Source: Sandaracinaceae bacterium
GTDB taxonomy: Bacteria; Myxococcota_A; Polyangia; Polyangiales; Sandaracinaceae
Assembly: GCA_019637095.1 (NCBI GenBank)
Contig: JAHBWG010000005.1
Location: 124,001 to 188,000, forward strand
Direction of reading: 5' to 3'
Length of the DNA stretch: 64,000 nucleotides
Part shown: positions 63,789 to 64,000 of the stretch, one piece after another
Position numbering within the stretch: position 1 is the first letter of the stretch
Layout: the number at the start of each line of letters is the position of its first letter
The notes under the pieces: model-generated
What the model was told of the DNA's origin: nothing
Database searches by the model: none
The model's input: the letters and a program-made list of their open reading frames with translations, nothing else
Position numbers and translations under genes: made by a program

Positions 63789-64000
63789 GTGGCCGACACG
63801 AAGAGTGCGACGACGACCCCGAGCTCCGCGCCTCCGGGCGCCCCCTCCGCCGGGGGCGCCCCGCGCGCGACCGGCCCCGGCAACCCGGGCGGCGCCATGC
63901 CGCTGCCGGCGCCCGGCGCGCGGCCGTCGCTCGGCGACGACGACGAGGACAAGGACGACAAGGACGACAACAAGAAGGACGGGCCCGCCACGAAGCCGTC
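63789..64000 (+). CDS. N-terminal part of a low-complexity protein (3' end outside the window)
   Basis: GTG 63789 with GAGGAGG four bases upstream opens a frame that is still open at the window edge (70 codons seen). The residues are first Ala/Pro/Gly/Thr-rich (SAPPGAPSAGGAPRATGPG), then an Asp/Lys tract (DDDEDKDDKDDNKKD). No domain is recognised. It is likely a linker-rich N-terminus of a larger protein. Confidence 0.6.
   Translation, partial: MADTKSATTTPSSAPPGAPSAGGAPRATGPGNPGGAMPLPAPGARPSLGDDDEDKDDKDDNKKDGPATKP

Overview
The window is very GC-rich DNA, roughly 70% G+C by eye, from a myxobacterium-like member of the Myxococcota, most plausibly a Sandaracinaceae/Polyangiales relative. The evidence is the mix of genes: Cys-rich MopE-type lipoproteins with Asp-Ala-Gly linkers, Ser/Thr protein kinases, NtrC-type activators, a roadblock/LC7 protein, an AgmX/TonB-like energy transducer and a caa3-type oxidase. 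I found no phage, insertion sequence, CRISPR array or tRNA. One non-coding RNA gene is clear: tmRNA. No gene-free gap exceeds 300 bases.

Layout. 1-7.4 kb: a truncated surface protein, a YXWGXW lipoprotein, an 812-residue MopE-like lipoprotein, a palindrome cluster and a 936-residue TPR protein. 7.5-11.8 kb: a housekeeping operon (roadblock, aroQ, accB, accC) below a TonB-like gene and an unlisted 36-residue membrane protein. 12-19.4 kb: a candidate Fur-controlled operon of DUF4856 lipoprotein, imelysin lipoprotein, HTTM/gamma-carboxylase-like membrane protein and FecA-like TonB-dependent receptor. 19.5-27 kb: a Ser/Thr kinase, an accessory FtsH with a universal stress protein (USP), and a divergent PAS kinase/NtrC pair.

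27-43 kb is a stress island: two RpoH-like sigma factors, a ribosome-hibernation-like protein, five more USP genes, hemerythrin, a globin-coupled histidine kinase, a hybrid kinase, a sigma-54 activator, CbpA/CbpM, a Na/Pi transporter, a DHH-CBS protein, a diheme lipoprotein and a globin. The core (about 29.6-35.96 kb) is one tightly packed minus-strand operon. It looks like an oxygen or redox sensing circuit that feeds a sigma-54 activator, an alternative sigma factor and protective proteins.

43.6-50.8 kb: an epimerase/acyltransferase pair and an eight-gene cytochrome c oxidase operon containing two subunit III genes, a subunit IV-cytochrome c fusion and two small His- or Cys-containing membrane proteins. 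51-53.7 kb: an SDR reductase, a PhnD-like protein with a lipoprotein, and tmRNA. 53.8-63.5 kb: a four-gene operon of ABC ATPase, ABC permease fused to HEAT repeats, a membrane protein and a PknK-like kinase-ATPase. The window ends in the first 70 codons of a low-complexity protein.
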